20,041 bases of DNA from SpSt-600 sp042408195 (GTDB lineage: Bacteria > Chloroflexota > Anaerolineae > SpSt-600): positions 1-20,041 of the forward strand of contig JBHOQL010000028.1 in the NCBI GenBank assembly GCA_042408195.1. The letters run 5' to 3'. The notes under the pieces were generated by a model, which had not been told where the DNA came from, ran no database searches, and saw nothing but the letters and a program-made list of their open reading frames with translations. This document shows positions 1 through 6,635 of this stretch, in pieces (within the stretch, counting starts at the first letter, position 1; the number at the start of each line of letters is the position of its first letter). Both the position numbers and the translations under genes were made by a program.

Positions 1-2
1 CG

Positions 3-230
3 CAGAATGGCGGCGCGCGCAACGAGCAGTCGCGGCAGGAGGAGACGACCAACTTCGAGATCGGCCGCACCACGCGCAACACCACGCGCGAGCAGCCGGC
101 GATCCGCCGGCTCTTCCTGGCCTCGCTCGGCCAGAAGCCCACCACACCCTTGCACCAGCCGGTGAATCGTACTCCGAGAAACCGTCAACCCTCCCAGCCG
201 CTCCAGGCCTCTTCCGCTTCCCGATAGGAA
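3..230 (+). pseudogene. FliF (flagellar MS-ring) fragment, truncated at both ends
   Basis: The frame starting at base 3 reads NEQSRQEETTNFEIGRTTR followed by NTTREQPAIRRL. This matches the periplasmic segment of FliF, the flagellar MS-ring protein, just before its C-terminal membrane segment (family pattern EETxNYEISRTxR ... RLSVAVLV). Similarity stops at about base 115, where the expected SVAV is replaced by unrelated residues; the frame runs on to a stop at 228-230. Codons are almost all G/C-ending, unlike the genes further right. Nothing else flagellar is present. This is either a transferred fragment or, more likely, a chimeric contig end. Confidence 0.6.
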
Positions 231-328
231 CTGAGCGCCTGGGCGATCCTCAAAACCAGCTCCAGTCTCTTCTCACTCCAACCGCCCTGAATCCCCTTCT
301 CCCGGGTCCAGGAGGGAAAATCCTTGCC
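120..328 (-). pseudogene. Transposase-like remnant, frameshifted
   Basis: The minus strand read from 328 encodes DFPSWTREKGIQGGWSEKRL, then a segment ending QALSSYREAEEA. A frame change near 205-215 leads into LERLGGLTVSRSTIHRLVQ and GCGGLLAER. The pattern of a YREAEE helix followed by a helix-turn-helix with SRSTIHRLV is typical of the N-terminal part of several transposase families (ISKra4-like or UPF0236-like). No catalytic DDE residues remain and no terminal repeats were found. The assignment rests on motif style only, so it is a decayed fragment of uncertain family. Confidence 0.35.
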
Positions 329-575
329 TCACACCGCCCACGGGTTAAATAGGCCCACTTCAGCGGTATAACCCATGCTGGCAAATGATCCTCAAGCCTT
401 TTTGCTCATACCTACCCTTGATCCTCCGCACCGCTGGGAGATGAACGGATTGGTCTTCGTTTTAGAAACCCGAATCAGCGCATTTTAGGCGCTTTTAGAT
501 AGCAATTTGCTGCTTAAGTGGGTAAAATACTTTTGGATTGCAATATTGAGAAAAGCCTTTATCTTCAGCCTTTTC
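329..575. other. Intergenic stretch without recognised gene
   Basis: About 250 bases with no credible ORF. The stretch becomes AT-rich from about 470 to 575, immediately upstream of the promoter at 576. No repeat or RNA was recognised in it. Confidence 0.5.
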
Positions 576-604
576 TTGACAAATTTCTATTTTCGCGCTA
601 GAAT
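576..604 (+). promoter_or_regulatory. Sigma70-type promoter upstream of a putative RNA / cassette array
   Basis: TTGACA at 576-581, a 17-nt spacer, and TAGAAT at 599-604, within an AT-rich stretch. The expected start site is near 611. No ORF begins downstream for ~950 bases. The transcript would therefore be a non-coding RNA, or a long leader reading into the cassette array at about 1105, like an integron Pc promoter. Confidence 0.65.
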
Positions 605-610
605 TTATTT

Positions 611-965
611 AAAGAGATTCGCAAGAGCAGTGGGCTAAGAGATCCTCTTGAGCCTCTGGTCTAGCAAGTCGGGACACCGAGGTGAGCCGCGCTGATGAGG
701 ATGTGAACTGAGGGGGGGAGGTTTCTCAGGCCCTGGTGGAGAGGGAGGGCATCCTGTGTCCCTGAGGTGTTTCAGCGGGGAGCGTGAGGGAGCTCCAAGT
801 GGGAAGAAGGGAATAGTATCGGGTCACAGGATGCAGGTAGAATGAAATGTCAATGCGAGCATAGCGAAGCAAGCGGCCAGAGCTGAAGCAGGTAGCCGGG
901 CAAGTTTGCGTCGTCCGTGCCGGTGTGAATGTGGATGTTAGGGAGGGTATTCTTTCCTACCCGGT
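611..965 (+). ncRNA. Candidate structured non-coding RNA (possibly HEARO/omega-RNA-like)
   Basis: This region lies directly downstream of a consensus promoter and lacks a credible ORF. It contains several complementary segments: CTGAG/CTCAG at 707-711 and 725-729; a 14-bp helix with one mismatch between 749-762 (GCATCCTGTGTCCC) and 821-834 (GGGTCACAGGATGC); and GGGTA/TACCC around an 8-nt loop near 945-962. Purine-rich single-strand-like segments such as GCGAAGCAAGC lie in between. The size and style resemble large ornate bacterial RNAs. I tentatively associate it with the HEARO/IscB omega-RNA class, which is abundant in Chloroflexota and can stand alone. No IscB is in view, and I could not verify the family. 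Both ends are estimates. Confidence 0.35.
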
Positions 966-1000
966 GGTGCTCTGGCCGGGAGCGCGGAGGAAAGACTGGT

Positions 1001-1093
1001 GCGGGCGGAAAGGGCGGTGGGAGAAGGGAGCGTGGGCTCTCCCTGGGCGGCCTGCCGGAAGGACAGGCGGTGGAGCAGGAGGCGGTCTGGTGG
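1001..1093 (+). repeat. 93-bp direct repeat, copy 1, just before the first attC
   Basis: Base-for-base identical to 3037-3129. Both copies lie a few bases upstream of an attC site, and looser similarity (CCACGT, TGCGG) continues into the left arm of the attC. Neither copy overlaps a credible ORF. The pair looks like a duplicated cassette 3' end. Confidence 0.85.
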
Positions 1094-1104
1094 GCCACGT
1101 AGCA

Positions 1105-1162
1105 GTCCAACATGCGGCTTGAGCCGACGCCGCCTGCGGCAGCCTGGCTGAGCTCGTTGCCG
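1105..1162 (+). other. attC-like site 1
   Basis: The R'' box GTCCAAC (1105-1111) fits RYYYAAC exactly. The following CTTGAGCCGACGCCGC is strikingly like the left arm of the classical aadA attC. The right arm carries GGCTGAG and a degenerate R' box, GTTGCCG at 1156-1162, giving a ~58-nt element. An alternative right end is GTTTAAC at 1187-1193. The degenerate R' suggests decay or weak activity. Confidence 0.5.
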
Positions 1163-1193
1163 CGAGCCAGCGCTCAAAACCACGCGGTTTAAC

Positions 1194-1567
1194 CGCACAG
1201 CGGGCGCACATAAAGGGAAAAGCGCCGTCCGCCAAGTTGCTTTTGGCGATGGAAAAAAGAGACAATGGTTTTCAAAGAGCCGCAACCCGTTCAGGCGCGC
1301 CCATATCAGAAGCACGTGCGAGAGAATGGCCACTGGAAGCAATGGCACAGCAGGGCGGAACCTCCATCACGAGAAACCGCCTCGGCGGTGTGACGCTCAG
1401 CGTAACTCCCGCGAGACGGGAGCGCGTGGATCGCAGCGCGACATCGCGCAAGCAAGTTAACAAACCCAAGGCGCCCATTTCGCCGCATTGAGCCAAGCCA
1501 AGCAGCAAGAAACCCTGGGCGCAGTTAACAGTTCACAGACTCTAAAGGTCAGAAAGGAGGAAATACA
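1194..1567. other. Non-coding cassette leader with imperfect palindrome
   Basis: There is no credible gene between attC site 1 and the RCC1-repeat gene. An imperfect palindrome spans 1385-1412, centred on ACGCTCAGCGT; both strands even translate to the same GVTLSVTP peptide. It overlaps a hairpin CTCCCG/CGGGAG at 1406-1422. The function is unknown: it could be an operator, a transcript hairpin or an old recombination site. Confidence 0.4.
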
Positions 1568-2881
1568 ATGAACGGACGAAGGCTCTTCACGCTTGTTGCC
1601 TCTCTGGCTCTACTGGCAGCCACCGGGGTGCAAGCTACAGCCTCGTCCGTACAGGATCCGCCCTCTCCAACGAGTACCGCTGGGCTCGTCTTTCCGAATC
1701 TGGTCAACCCGGAAAGCGCCGCGCTTGTTACCGATTGGACCATCACCAGCAACGGATTGCCCCCGCTCCAGAACATCACCGCCATCGCCGCCGGTTGGGA
1801 TCACACCTGCGCCCTGACCTCAGGCGGCAGGGTCAAGTGCTGGGGCAATAACCGGTCTGGCCAACTGGGCGACGGGACGACGACCTATCGCACAACCCCG
1901 GTGGATGTGTCCGGACTGGAGAGCGGCGTAGCCGCGGTCGCCGCCGGCGGGTCTCACACCTGCGCCCTGACCTCAGGCGGCGGGGTCAAGTGCTGGGGTG
2001 GGAACTGGTATGGCCAACTGGGCGACGGGACGACGTCCTATCGCACAACCCCGGTGGATGTGTCCGGGCTAGGGAGCGGCGTTACCGACATTGCCGCCGG
2101 CTGGGCTCACACCTGCGCCCTGACCTCAGGCGGCGGGGTCAAGTGCTGGGGCAGGAACTCGTATGGCCAACTGGGCGACGGGACGACGACCTATCGCACA
2201 ACCCCGGTGAATGTGTCCGGACTGGAGAGCGGCGTAGCCGCGTTCGCCGCCGGCGTGGCTCACACCTGCGCCCTGACCTCAGGCGGCGGGGTCAAGTGCT
2301 GGGGTTATAACTGGTCTGGCCAACTAGGCGACGGGACGACGACCTATCGCACAACCCCGGTAGATGTGTCCGGGCTAGGGAGCGGCGTCATCGCCATCGC
2401 CGCCGGCGGGTCTCACACCTGCGCCCTAACCTCAGGCGGCGGGGTCAAGTGCTGGGGTTATAACTCGTATGGCCAACTGGGCGACGGGACGACGACCAGC
2501 AGCTCTACCCCGGTGGATGTGTACGGGCTAGGGAGCGGCGTTATCGCCATCGCCGCCGGCGGGTATCACACCTGCGCCCTGACCTCAGGCGGCGGGGTCA
2601 AGTGCTGGGGTTATAACTGGTCTGGCCAACTGGGCAACGGGACGACGACCAGCAGCTCTACCCCGGTGGATGTGTCCGGACTGGGAAGCGGCGTCACCGC
2701 CATCGCCGCCGGCGGGTCTCACACCTGTGCCCTAACCTCAGGCGGCGGGGTCAAGTGCTGGGGCAATAACTGGTATGGCCAGTTGGGGATTAGCACCCCC
2801 ATCTACCGGACGACGCCAGTTGATGTGGTGACGCCCCTCCCGATGAAGCTTTACCTGCCACTGGTCGTTAAGGGTTACTGA
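1568..2881 (+). CDS. Secreted RCC1-repeat beta-propeller protein
   Basis: The product is 437 aa. It starts with a signal peptide (residues ~1-27, MNGRRLF then LVASLALLAATG). Seven near-identical 51-residue RCC1 (regulator of chromosome condensation 1 / BLIP-II type) repeats follow from about residue 72, each with HTCALTSGG-VKCWG and GQLGDGTT. Seven such blades are expected to close one beta-propeller. The C-terminus is KLYLPLVVKGY, a tail common in exported Chloroflexota proteins. A good ribosome-binding site (AAAGGAGG, 1553-1560) precedes the ATG. It is the only gene between attC sites 1 and 2, so it is a cassette gene. Bacterial RCC1 proteins are usually extracellular or surface binding proteins; the ligand here is unknown. 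The paired cysteines in each repeat could form disulfides outside the cell. Confidence 0.85.
   Translation: MNGRRLFTLVASLALLAATGVQATASSVQDPPSPTSTAGLVFPNLVNPESAALVTDWTITSNGLPPLQNITAIAAGWDHTCALTSGGRVKCWGNNRSGQLGDGTTTYRTTPVDVSGLESGVAAVAAGGSHTCALTSGGGVKCWGGNWYGQLGDGTTSYRTTPVDVSGLGSGVTDIAAGWAHTCALTSGGGVKCWGRNSYGQLGDGTTTYRTTPVNVSGLESGVAAFAAGVAHTCALTSGGGVKCWGYNWSGQLGDGTTTYRTTPVDVSGLGSGVIAIAAGGSHTCALTSGGGVKCWGYNSYGQLGDGTTTSSSTPVDVYGLGSGVIAIAAGGYHTCALTSGGGVKCWGYNWSGQLGNGTTTSSSTPVDVSGLGSGVTAIAAGGSHTCALTSGGGVKCWGNNWYGQLGISTPIYRTTPVDVVTPLPMKLYLPLVVKGY
1788..2858 (+). repeat. Seven 153-bp tandem coding repeats (RCC1 units)
   Basis: The 153-bp period is exact: the segment starting CACACCTGCGCCCT recurs at 1803, 1956, 2109, 2262, 2415, 2568 and 2721. 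Identity between units is very high at DNA level, including third codon positions. That implies recent expansion or continuing gene conversion. The last unit diverges after about 2785. Confidence 0.9.
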
Positions 2882-3036
2882 TTCACCGGGCAGGTTTGCA
2901 ACCTGTTTCGCTGACCAGTTAAAAACTGCCGGAATCCCCAAGGCAACAGGGTTGGGAGCGCGCAGGAGCGCCTGAAGGGCAGCCTTTCCGGGCCCGAAGC
3001 ACTCCGGGCGAGGGTGTGGAAAAGCACAACCTGCGC

Positions 3037-3129
3037 GCGGGCGGAAAGGGCGGTGGGAGAAGGGAGCGTGGGCTCTCCCTGGGCGGCCTGCCGGAAGGAC
3101 AGGCGGTGGAGCAGGAGGCGGTCTGGTGG
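3037..3129 (+). repeat. 93-bp direct repeat, copy 2, before the second attC
   Basis: Identical over 93 bases to 1001-1093. The copies are 2036 bases apart and bracket, together with attC site 1, the RCC1 cassette. The stretch 2882-3036 before it contains only a weak hairpin (CAGGTT/AACCTG, 2891-2905) and no gene. Confidence 0.85.
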
Positions 3130-3140
3130 ACCACGTGGCG

Positions 3141-3204
3141 GCTCACCCTGCGGATAGAGCTGACAGTGCCTTCGGCGCTGCGGCTCATTCGCTACTCGTT
3201 GGGC
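3141..3204 (+). other. attC-like site 2
   Basis: The R'' box GCTCACC (3141-3147, one base off RYYYAAC) and R' box GTTGGGC (3198-3204) enclose arms that fold around CAGTGCC TTC GGCGCTG. Total length is 64 nt. It ends the RCC1 cassette, and the next ORF starts 48 bases later. Confidence 0.65.
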
Positions 3205-3252
3205 GGCCAAGAGTAAACGCCCAGGCAATTCAATACAAGGGATACCATCAGT

Positions 3253-3867
3253 ATGAAGTCGTTCTCAGTCTTTCGATGGTTCCAGCTTAATCTTGTGTGC
3301 TTTGCGCCTTTCTTTTTCTTGACAGCGATTTTCGCTATTTTCTTTCCGGATGCCGCATTGCGCGTATTGGGGAAATGGGTGGTATTGTTACAGGCCGCTG
3401 GTGACAAAAATGTCGGAGATTTCGCCTCACAATCAGAGATGTTCACTCACATTCTGGCAAGGAACAGCATAACAGTGGTGGTTTATCTCGTCATCGGTTT
3501 ATTACTTCAATCACCGCTGGTAATGCTGTTTACGGGAGCGTTTTATGCGCTCATAGCATTCTTAGCCCCGCATACAATTGGTAAGCCACTTGGGGTAAAC
3601 GACTGGTTTTTGATTTCGGCGGAGTTGTTTGTGCTTATGCTGAGCATATCCTTGTCTTCTGCGCTAGCTGGCGATTTATTTGACGTGCGACCCGACGCCA
3701 AGAGCCTGTGGGGGTGCTGGAAGCACAACTGGTACAAACTTCTTCCCAAACCAGTAAGCCATTGGAAATTGGTCTTGAGAGAGTGGCTTGGTACTGTAGT
3801 GGTAGTTGTATCCGTCATTTTTGTGCTACTCGTATTGGTGGCGTGGTTTGAGGTATATGGCTATTAA
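3253..3867 (+). CDS. Polytopic membrane protein of unknown function
   Basis: The product is 204 aa with about four or five hydrophobic segments: near residues 12-34, 73-105, 115-140 and a very hydrophobic C-terminal helix VVVVVSVIFVLLVLVAWF. The region RNSITVVVYLVIGLLL then LVMLFTGAFYALIAF is loosely reminiscent of SpoIIM-type integral membrane proteins, but I do not claim membership. No strong Shine-Dalgarno sequence is visible. It is the first ORF after attC site 2. Its stop codon TAA is exactly the left target duplication of the MITE at 3868, so the insertion may have changed the original C-terminus. Cassette cargo; function unknown. Confidence 0.65.
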   Translation: MKSFSVFRWFQLNLVCFAPFFFLTAIFAIFFPDAALRVLGKWVVLLQAAGDKNVGDFASQSEMFTHILARNSITVVVYLVIGLLLQSPLVMLFTGAFYALIAFLAPHTIGKPLGVNDWFLISAELFVLMLSISLSSALAGDLFDVRPDAKSLWGCWKHNWYKLLPKPVSHWKLVLREWLGTVVVVVSVIFVLLVLVAWFEVYGY

Positions 3868-3942
3868 GAGCCTATCCCAAAAGTCGTGGCGGACTGCATT
3901 TTGGGCCTCGCAAGCCAGGACCGGTATTTTTGGGATAGGCTC
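3868..3942. mobile_element. 75-bp MITE with 15-bp terminal inverted repeats
   Basis: The element begins GAGCCTATCCCAAAA and ends TTTTGGGATAGGCTC, perfect inverted repeats. It is flanked on both sides by TAA (3865-3867 and 3943-3945), a 3-bp target duplication. These ends resemble IS5-superfamily elements, which often use TNA targets. There is no coding capacity. The strong hairpin could also act as a transcript end between the two neighbouring ORFs. Confidence 0.75.
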
Positions 3943-3980
3943 TAAGGCATGGTCAGCATCTCGTGGGGAGGATTAACGTT

Positions 3981-5006
3981 ATGAAAGCGACACGCTTATG
4001 GCTTTTGCTTGTTGTTATAATGGGAGCGCTTTTTGCGGCTGCTATAATAACAGGCTCTATGGCGTATGGAACCAACTCCGGGGTTAATACTTTAGATACT
4101 CTTCCGCCCTTTGTGTCCACGGTCGAATTGCGCGGCCTGCAAAAAGGAGTGAATGGCATTTCCTCCAGGTATGTGATTACAAATCAATCTTCAATGACTG
4201 GCACTTTGCTTCACAGCTACTACGATTATGCCGGAAATCCTGTGGGAGAGACCTGGATTAGTCAATTACCCGCCTTCGCAAGTCAGATTTACTCCTTAGA
4301 CGAAATCGAAAGCATCCCCACTGGGTACACCGGTTACGCTATTATCGTTTCTGATGCGCTGATTACAGGCACTGTACTTCCACCATCACCCTGGTTTGTG
4401 TATCTACCGTTGGTTTTGCGAGAACCCCCGCCTGGCGTGCACATTCTCAATAACCATTTTGCTTTTGTGGACACGCTGGATTCTTTGCATATCATTGGCG
4501 AGGTTAGGAACAGTACCAACAGCTATCTACGTTTCATAAAGATCACTGCTAATATCTTTAACAGCGGCGGGCAACTCCTTGATACCGAGTTTACCTCCAC
4601 TTACTTAGAGAACCTTCCTCCTGGTGACAAGACGTGTTTTCACGTTATAATGCAAGAACCGAGCGGTTGGGCGTACTACGCGTTTGAGCCCCCGGTCTAT
4701 TCGGCAGACGGTAACCCGCCCCCTAACCTTACGGTCTTTAACGACAGTGGTTCTTACAAATCTGGCCTGGGTTGGTACGAAATCATTGGACAGGTACGCA
4801 ATGATCACGGTGCCCGCGTTGAGTATGTCAGCGTTGTAGGAACTCTATACAATGCTTCTGGAACTGTCGTCGGCTGTGATTTCACGTTTGTGAACAGCAC
4901 CCATTTGGACCCTGGTCAGACAAGTTCTTTCAAGATGATCTTCTCTGGCCGTGACTATGCCGATGTAACCTCATATCGGATTCAAGTAGAAGGTAGCCCT
5001 CGGTAA
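3981..5006 (+). CDS. Exported protein with two FxLYD-type domains
   Basis: I chose ATG 3981 because GGGGAGGA at 3965-3972 is well placed and the N-terminus then reads MKATRLWLLLVVIMGALFAA, a signal peptide or anchor; a GTG at 3963 is in frame but lacks a ribosome site. The product is 341 aa. A first domain is followed by WFVYLPLVLREPPPG, then two related beta-sandwich modules: LHIIGEVRNSTNSYLRFIKI..., and YEIIGQVRNDHGARVEYVSV.... Both have the G-V/E-V-x-N ... V-x-V/I pattern and the later LPPGD/LDPGQ turn of FxLYD domains. It is probably extracytoplasmic. It is the last ORF before attC site 3 and shares its cassette with the membrane protein upstream. Its ligand is unknown. Confidence 0.75.
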   Translation: MKATRLWLLLVVIMGALFAAAIITGSMAYGTNSGVNTLDTLPPFVSTVELRGLQKGVNGISSRYVITNQSSMTGTLLHSYYDYAGNPVGETWISQLPAFASQIYSLDEIESIPTGYTGYAIIVSDALITGTVLPPSPWFVYLPLVLREPPPGVHILNNHFAFVDTLDSLHIIGEVRNSTNSYLRFIKITANIFNSGGQLLDTEFTSTYLENLPPGDKTCFHVIMQEPSGWAYYAFEPPVYSADGNPPPNLTVFNDSGSYKSGLGWYEIIGQVRNDHGARVEYVSVVGTLYNASGTVVGCDFTFVNSTHLDPGQTSSFKMIFSGRDYADVTSYRIQVEGSPR

Positions 5007-5030
5007 TAAGGTCGAATTCTTTAAAAAGCC

Positions 5031-5112
5031 GCCCAACCTGCGGCTTGAGCCGACAGCGCCTTTGCTCGCTGCGCTCGCTCCGGCGCTGCGACTCAGCCGC
5101 GGCTCATTGGGT
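5031..5112 (+). other. attC site 3
   Basis: The R'' box GCCCAAC (5031-5037) is followed by CTGCGGCTTGAGCCGACAGC. The right arm CTCAGCCGCGGCTC leads to R' box ATTGGGT (5106-5112), whose first base departs from the GTT core. Length is 82 nt with a GC-rich central stem (GCTCGCTGCGCTCGC). This is one of the clearest sites in the array. Confidence 0.75.
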
Positions 5113-5145
5113 GGCTTACAGTAATTCTATCTGGTGGAGGTGGAA

Positions 5146-6030
5146 ATGTCCAAAAAACGGAGATCAAACATAAGGATACCTGGCCTATCTTTTTCCTGGA
5201 AGCGCGCATTGGGCATTTCTCGTGTTAAGTACAAATTTGCACGCGCGGCAGGCATCCCGACAACCAAATCTGGTATTCAACGGAAAATTGGGAGAACAAT
5301 TTGGGGCATCTTTTTTCCTTTCAGTCAGAAGAAGGTGAAGCCTATGTTCCGCAAGTTACTTTCGGTGCGAATAAGTCCCACTATTGCAGGCAAGAGACTC
5401 ACTATAACTGTGATTCCCCTTGCGGTTGCTCTCTGTTGCTGCGTGTGCTTTGCCGCTGCTATAGTTGATACGTCCCTGCGCACGATCGGTTTGTTGCCAA
5501 CATATACACCTTTACCCACACACTCTCCGGTTCTCTCTAAAACACCTACGATCATGCTACGGCCAACCGTAACACCATCGCTAACACTTACGCCAACGGC
5601 TATTCCTGTGTCAACGCCAACTTATGCACCAAATGATACGCCGATTCCACCGACCGCCACACCCGAGCCCACATTTACTCCTACACCAACGCCAACTCGT
5701 ACACCGACCAATACACCAACTAACACACCTGAGCCCACATTTACTCCCACACTAACGCCAACTCGTACACCGACCAATACACCGATTCCACCGACTAACA
5801 CACCACAAACGGGGGCTCCGCCCGGGTCCGAAATCCTTGCAGACGGAGTATGGCGATGTCCAAATACCACGACCGGTGCAGCCTATGTGGGCAGCGCTAA
5901 GAGCAATAAGTTCCATTCTTTGAGTTGTCGTTGGGCGAAGAGAATCAAAGACGAAAATCGCATTTGCTTCGCGAGCAGGGAGGCTGCAATTAAATACGGG
6001 TACGTTCCGTGTGAGGTCTGTAAACCGTGA
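5146..6030 (+). CDS. TM-anchored protein with TP-rich linker and C-terminal Ada-type zinc domain
   Basis: ATG 5146 is preceded by GGAGGTGG at 5136-5143. The product is 294 aa. It has a strongly basic N-terminal ~85 residues and one transmembrane segment at about 88-110 (ITVIPLAVALCCCVCF...). A long Thr/Pro linker made of TPTPTPTRTPTNTP units follows, then a C-terminal domain with YVGSAKSNKFHSLSCRWAKR ... CFASREAAIKYGYVPCEVC. That domain matches the Ada metal-binding fold (Cys-x-Cys-type zinc site), which is often appended to nucleases and envelope proteins. The layout suggests a membrane anchor, a wall-spanning linker and an exposed zinc domain. It is the sole gene of the cassette between attC sites 3 and 4. 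Function unknown; zinc or DNA binding is an inference. Confidence 0.75.
   Translation: MSKKRRSNIRIPGLSFSWKRALGISRVKYKFARAAGIPTTKSGIQRKIGRTIWGIFFPFSQKKVKPMFRKLLSVRISPTIAGKRLTITVIPLAVALCCCVCFAAAIVDTSLRTIGLLPTYTPLPTHSPVLSKTPTIMLRPTVTPSLTLTPTAIPVSTPTYAPNDTPIPPTATPEPTFTPTPTPTRTPTNTPTNTPEPTFTPTLTPTRTPTNTPIPPTNTPQTGAPPGSEILADGVWRCPNTTTGAAYVGSAKSNKFHSLSCRWAKRIKDENRICFASREAAIKYGYVPCEVCKP
5662..5793 (+). repeat. Two 66-bp tandem repeats encoding the Thr/Pro linker
   Basis: The segment CCCGAGCCCACATTTACTCC (5662) recurs at 5728 with minor changes, giving two ~66-bp units. Both encode PEPTFTPT-TPTRTPTNTP, so the linker length has varied by in-frame unit duplication. Confidence 0.7.
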
Positions 6031-6267
6031 ATGATAGAGGGCAAGTATGTTATGAAGGGGGATCATCCCCGGAGTTCCATAACACTTATTTTCGCTGCTC
6101 AAATCGCCTTTCCAGCCGACTTGCCTATCGGTGGCGCGGCTCAGATGCGGATCGTTTGGGGGTATAGATATCTACGGGCGATCGTTTACGGAAGTGCAGC
6201 ATGCTAGGTGTACTCAAGTTCGGTTCAGCAATTTTGGTAAGTTGAAAGGAAGTGACATATGTTGGCT
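6031..6267. other. Intergenic, with inverted repeat 6048-6084
   Basis: No gene was recognised between the Ada-domain gene and attC site 4. Just after the stop codon lies TGTTATG ... CATAACA with an inner GGGG/CCCC stem (6048-6084). It is a good hairpin but has no T-tract, so a terminator role is possible but not shown. Confidence 0.45.
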
Positions 6268-6338
6268 GCCCAACCTGCGCTTTAAGCGAACGGTGCTTCG
6301 CTCACTCCGCGCCGCCGCTCAAGCGTGACTCGTTTGGC
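6268..6338 (+). other. attC site 4
   Basis: The R'' box GCCCAAC (6268-6274) is followed by CTGCGCTTTAAGCG. The right arm CCGCTCAAGCGTGACTC leads to GTTTGGC (6332-6338), one base off GTTRRRY. Length is 71 nt. TTTAAGCG and CGCTCAAG pair imperfectly, as usual for attC arms. Confidence 0.75.
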
Positions 6339-6600
6339 GCCGGAGAGTGGGAATTTCCCTTTGACGGCGGAAGGGCCAATTTGAGGCCGGAAGGGAGCAC
6401 AGGCAGGTAACTTGCAGAAAGCATTAGCGCTCTTTGAGAAACAGCAAGGTGTAGTACTGCGAATCATCACAGGCCCTGTAATGCCTAGGTGTCCCTACCC
6501 AGGCGCGCATCTCTGGTAATGGACTTGTACAAAGCTTTGATGACAAAGGCCCCACTCTGCCAGCCTTAAGGCGGGGGTGGCCCAGGGAAACCCCGGAAGG
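6339..6600. other. Cassette leader with a GC-rich hairpin
   Basis: No ORF was recognised. The main feature is an inverted repeat from GGCCCCAC (6548) to GTGGCC (6582), with an inner GCC/GGC stem around CCTTAAGG. It lies about 20 bases upstream of the promoter for the phosphorylase-like gene. Confidence 0.4.
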
Positions 6601-6627
6601 TTGAACGTATTTGAAGGCGTGTATAAT
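6601..6627 (+). promoter_or_regulatory. Probable cassette-internal promoter
   Basis: A perfect TATAAT lies at 6622-6627 with TTGAAC at 6601-6606 (15-nt spacer, shorter than ideal). Transcription would begin near 6634, at or just before the first ATG (6636). A leaderless or very short-leader message is therefore likely. A cassette with its own promoter would not depend on the array promoter. Confidence 0.5.
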
Positions 6628-6635
6628 TTAAGTGT

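Noticed and set aside
938..1348. Overlapping ORFs on both strands around the first attC
   Set aside because: They cross the attC hairpin and the 93-bp repeat and give Pro/Arg/Ser-rich nonsense with no domain.
1990..2310. 106-aa ORF inside the RCC1 gene
   Set aside because: It is an alternative frame of the 153-bp repeats; the main frame has signal peptide, ribosome site and family motifs.
1788..2858. Regular repeats considered as a CRISPR-like array
   Set aside because: The 153-bp units are coding RCC1 blades in frame without distinct spacers.
2891..2905. Terminator after the RCC1 gene
   Set aside because: The CAGGTT/AACCTG stem is short and only three T follow, too weak to call.
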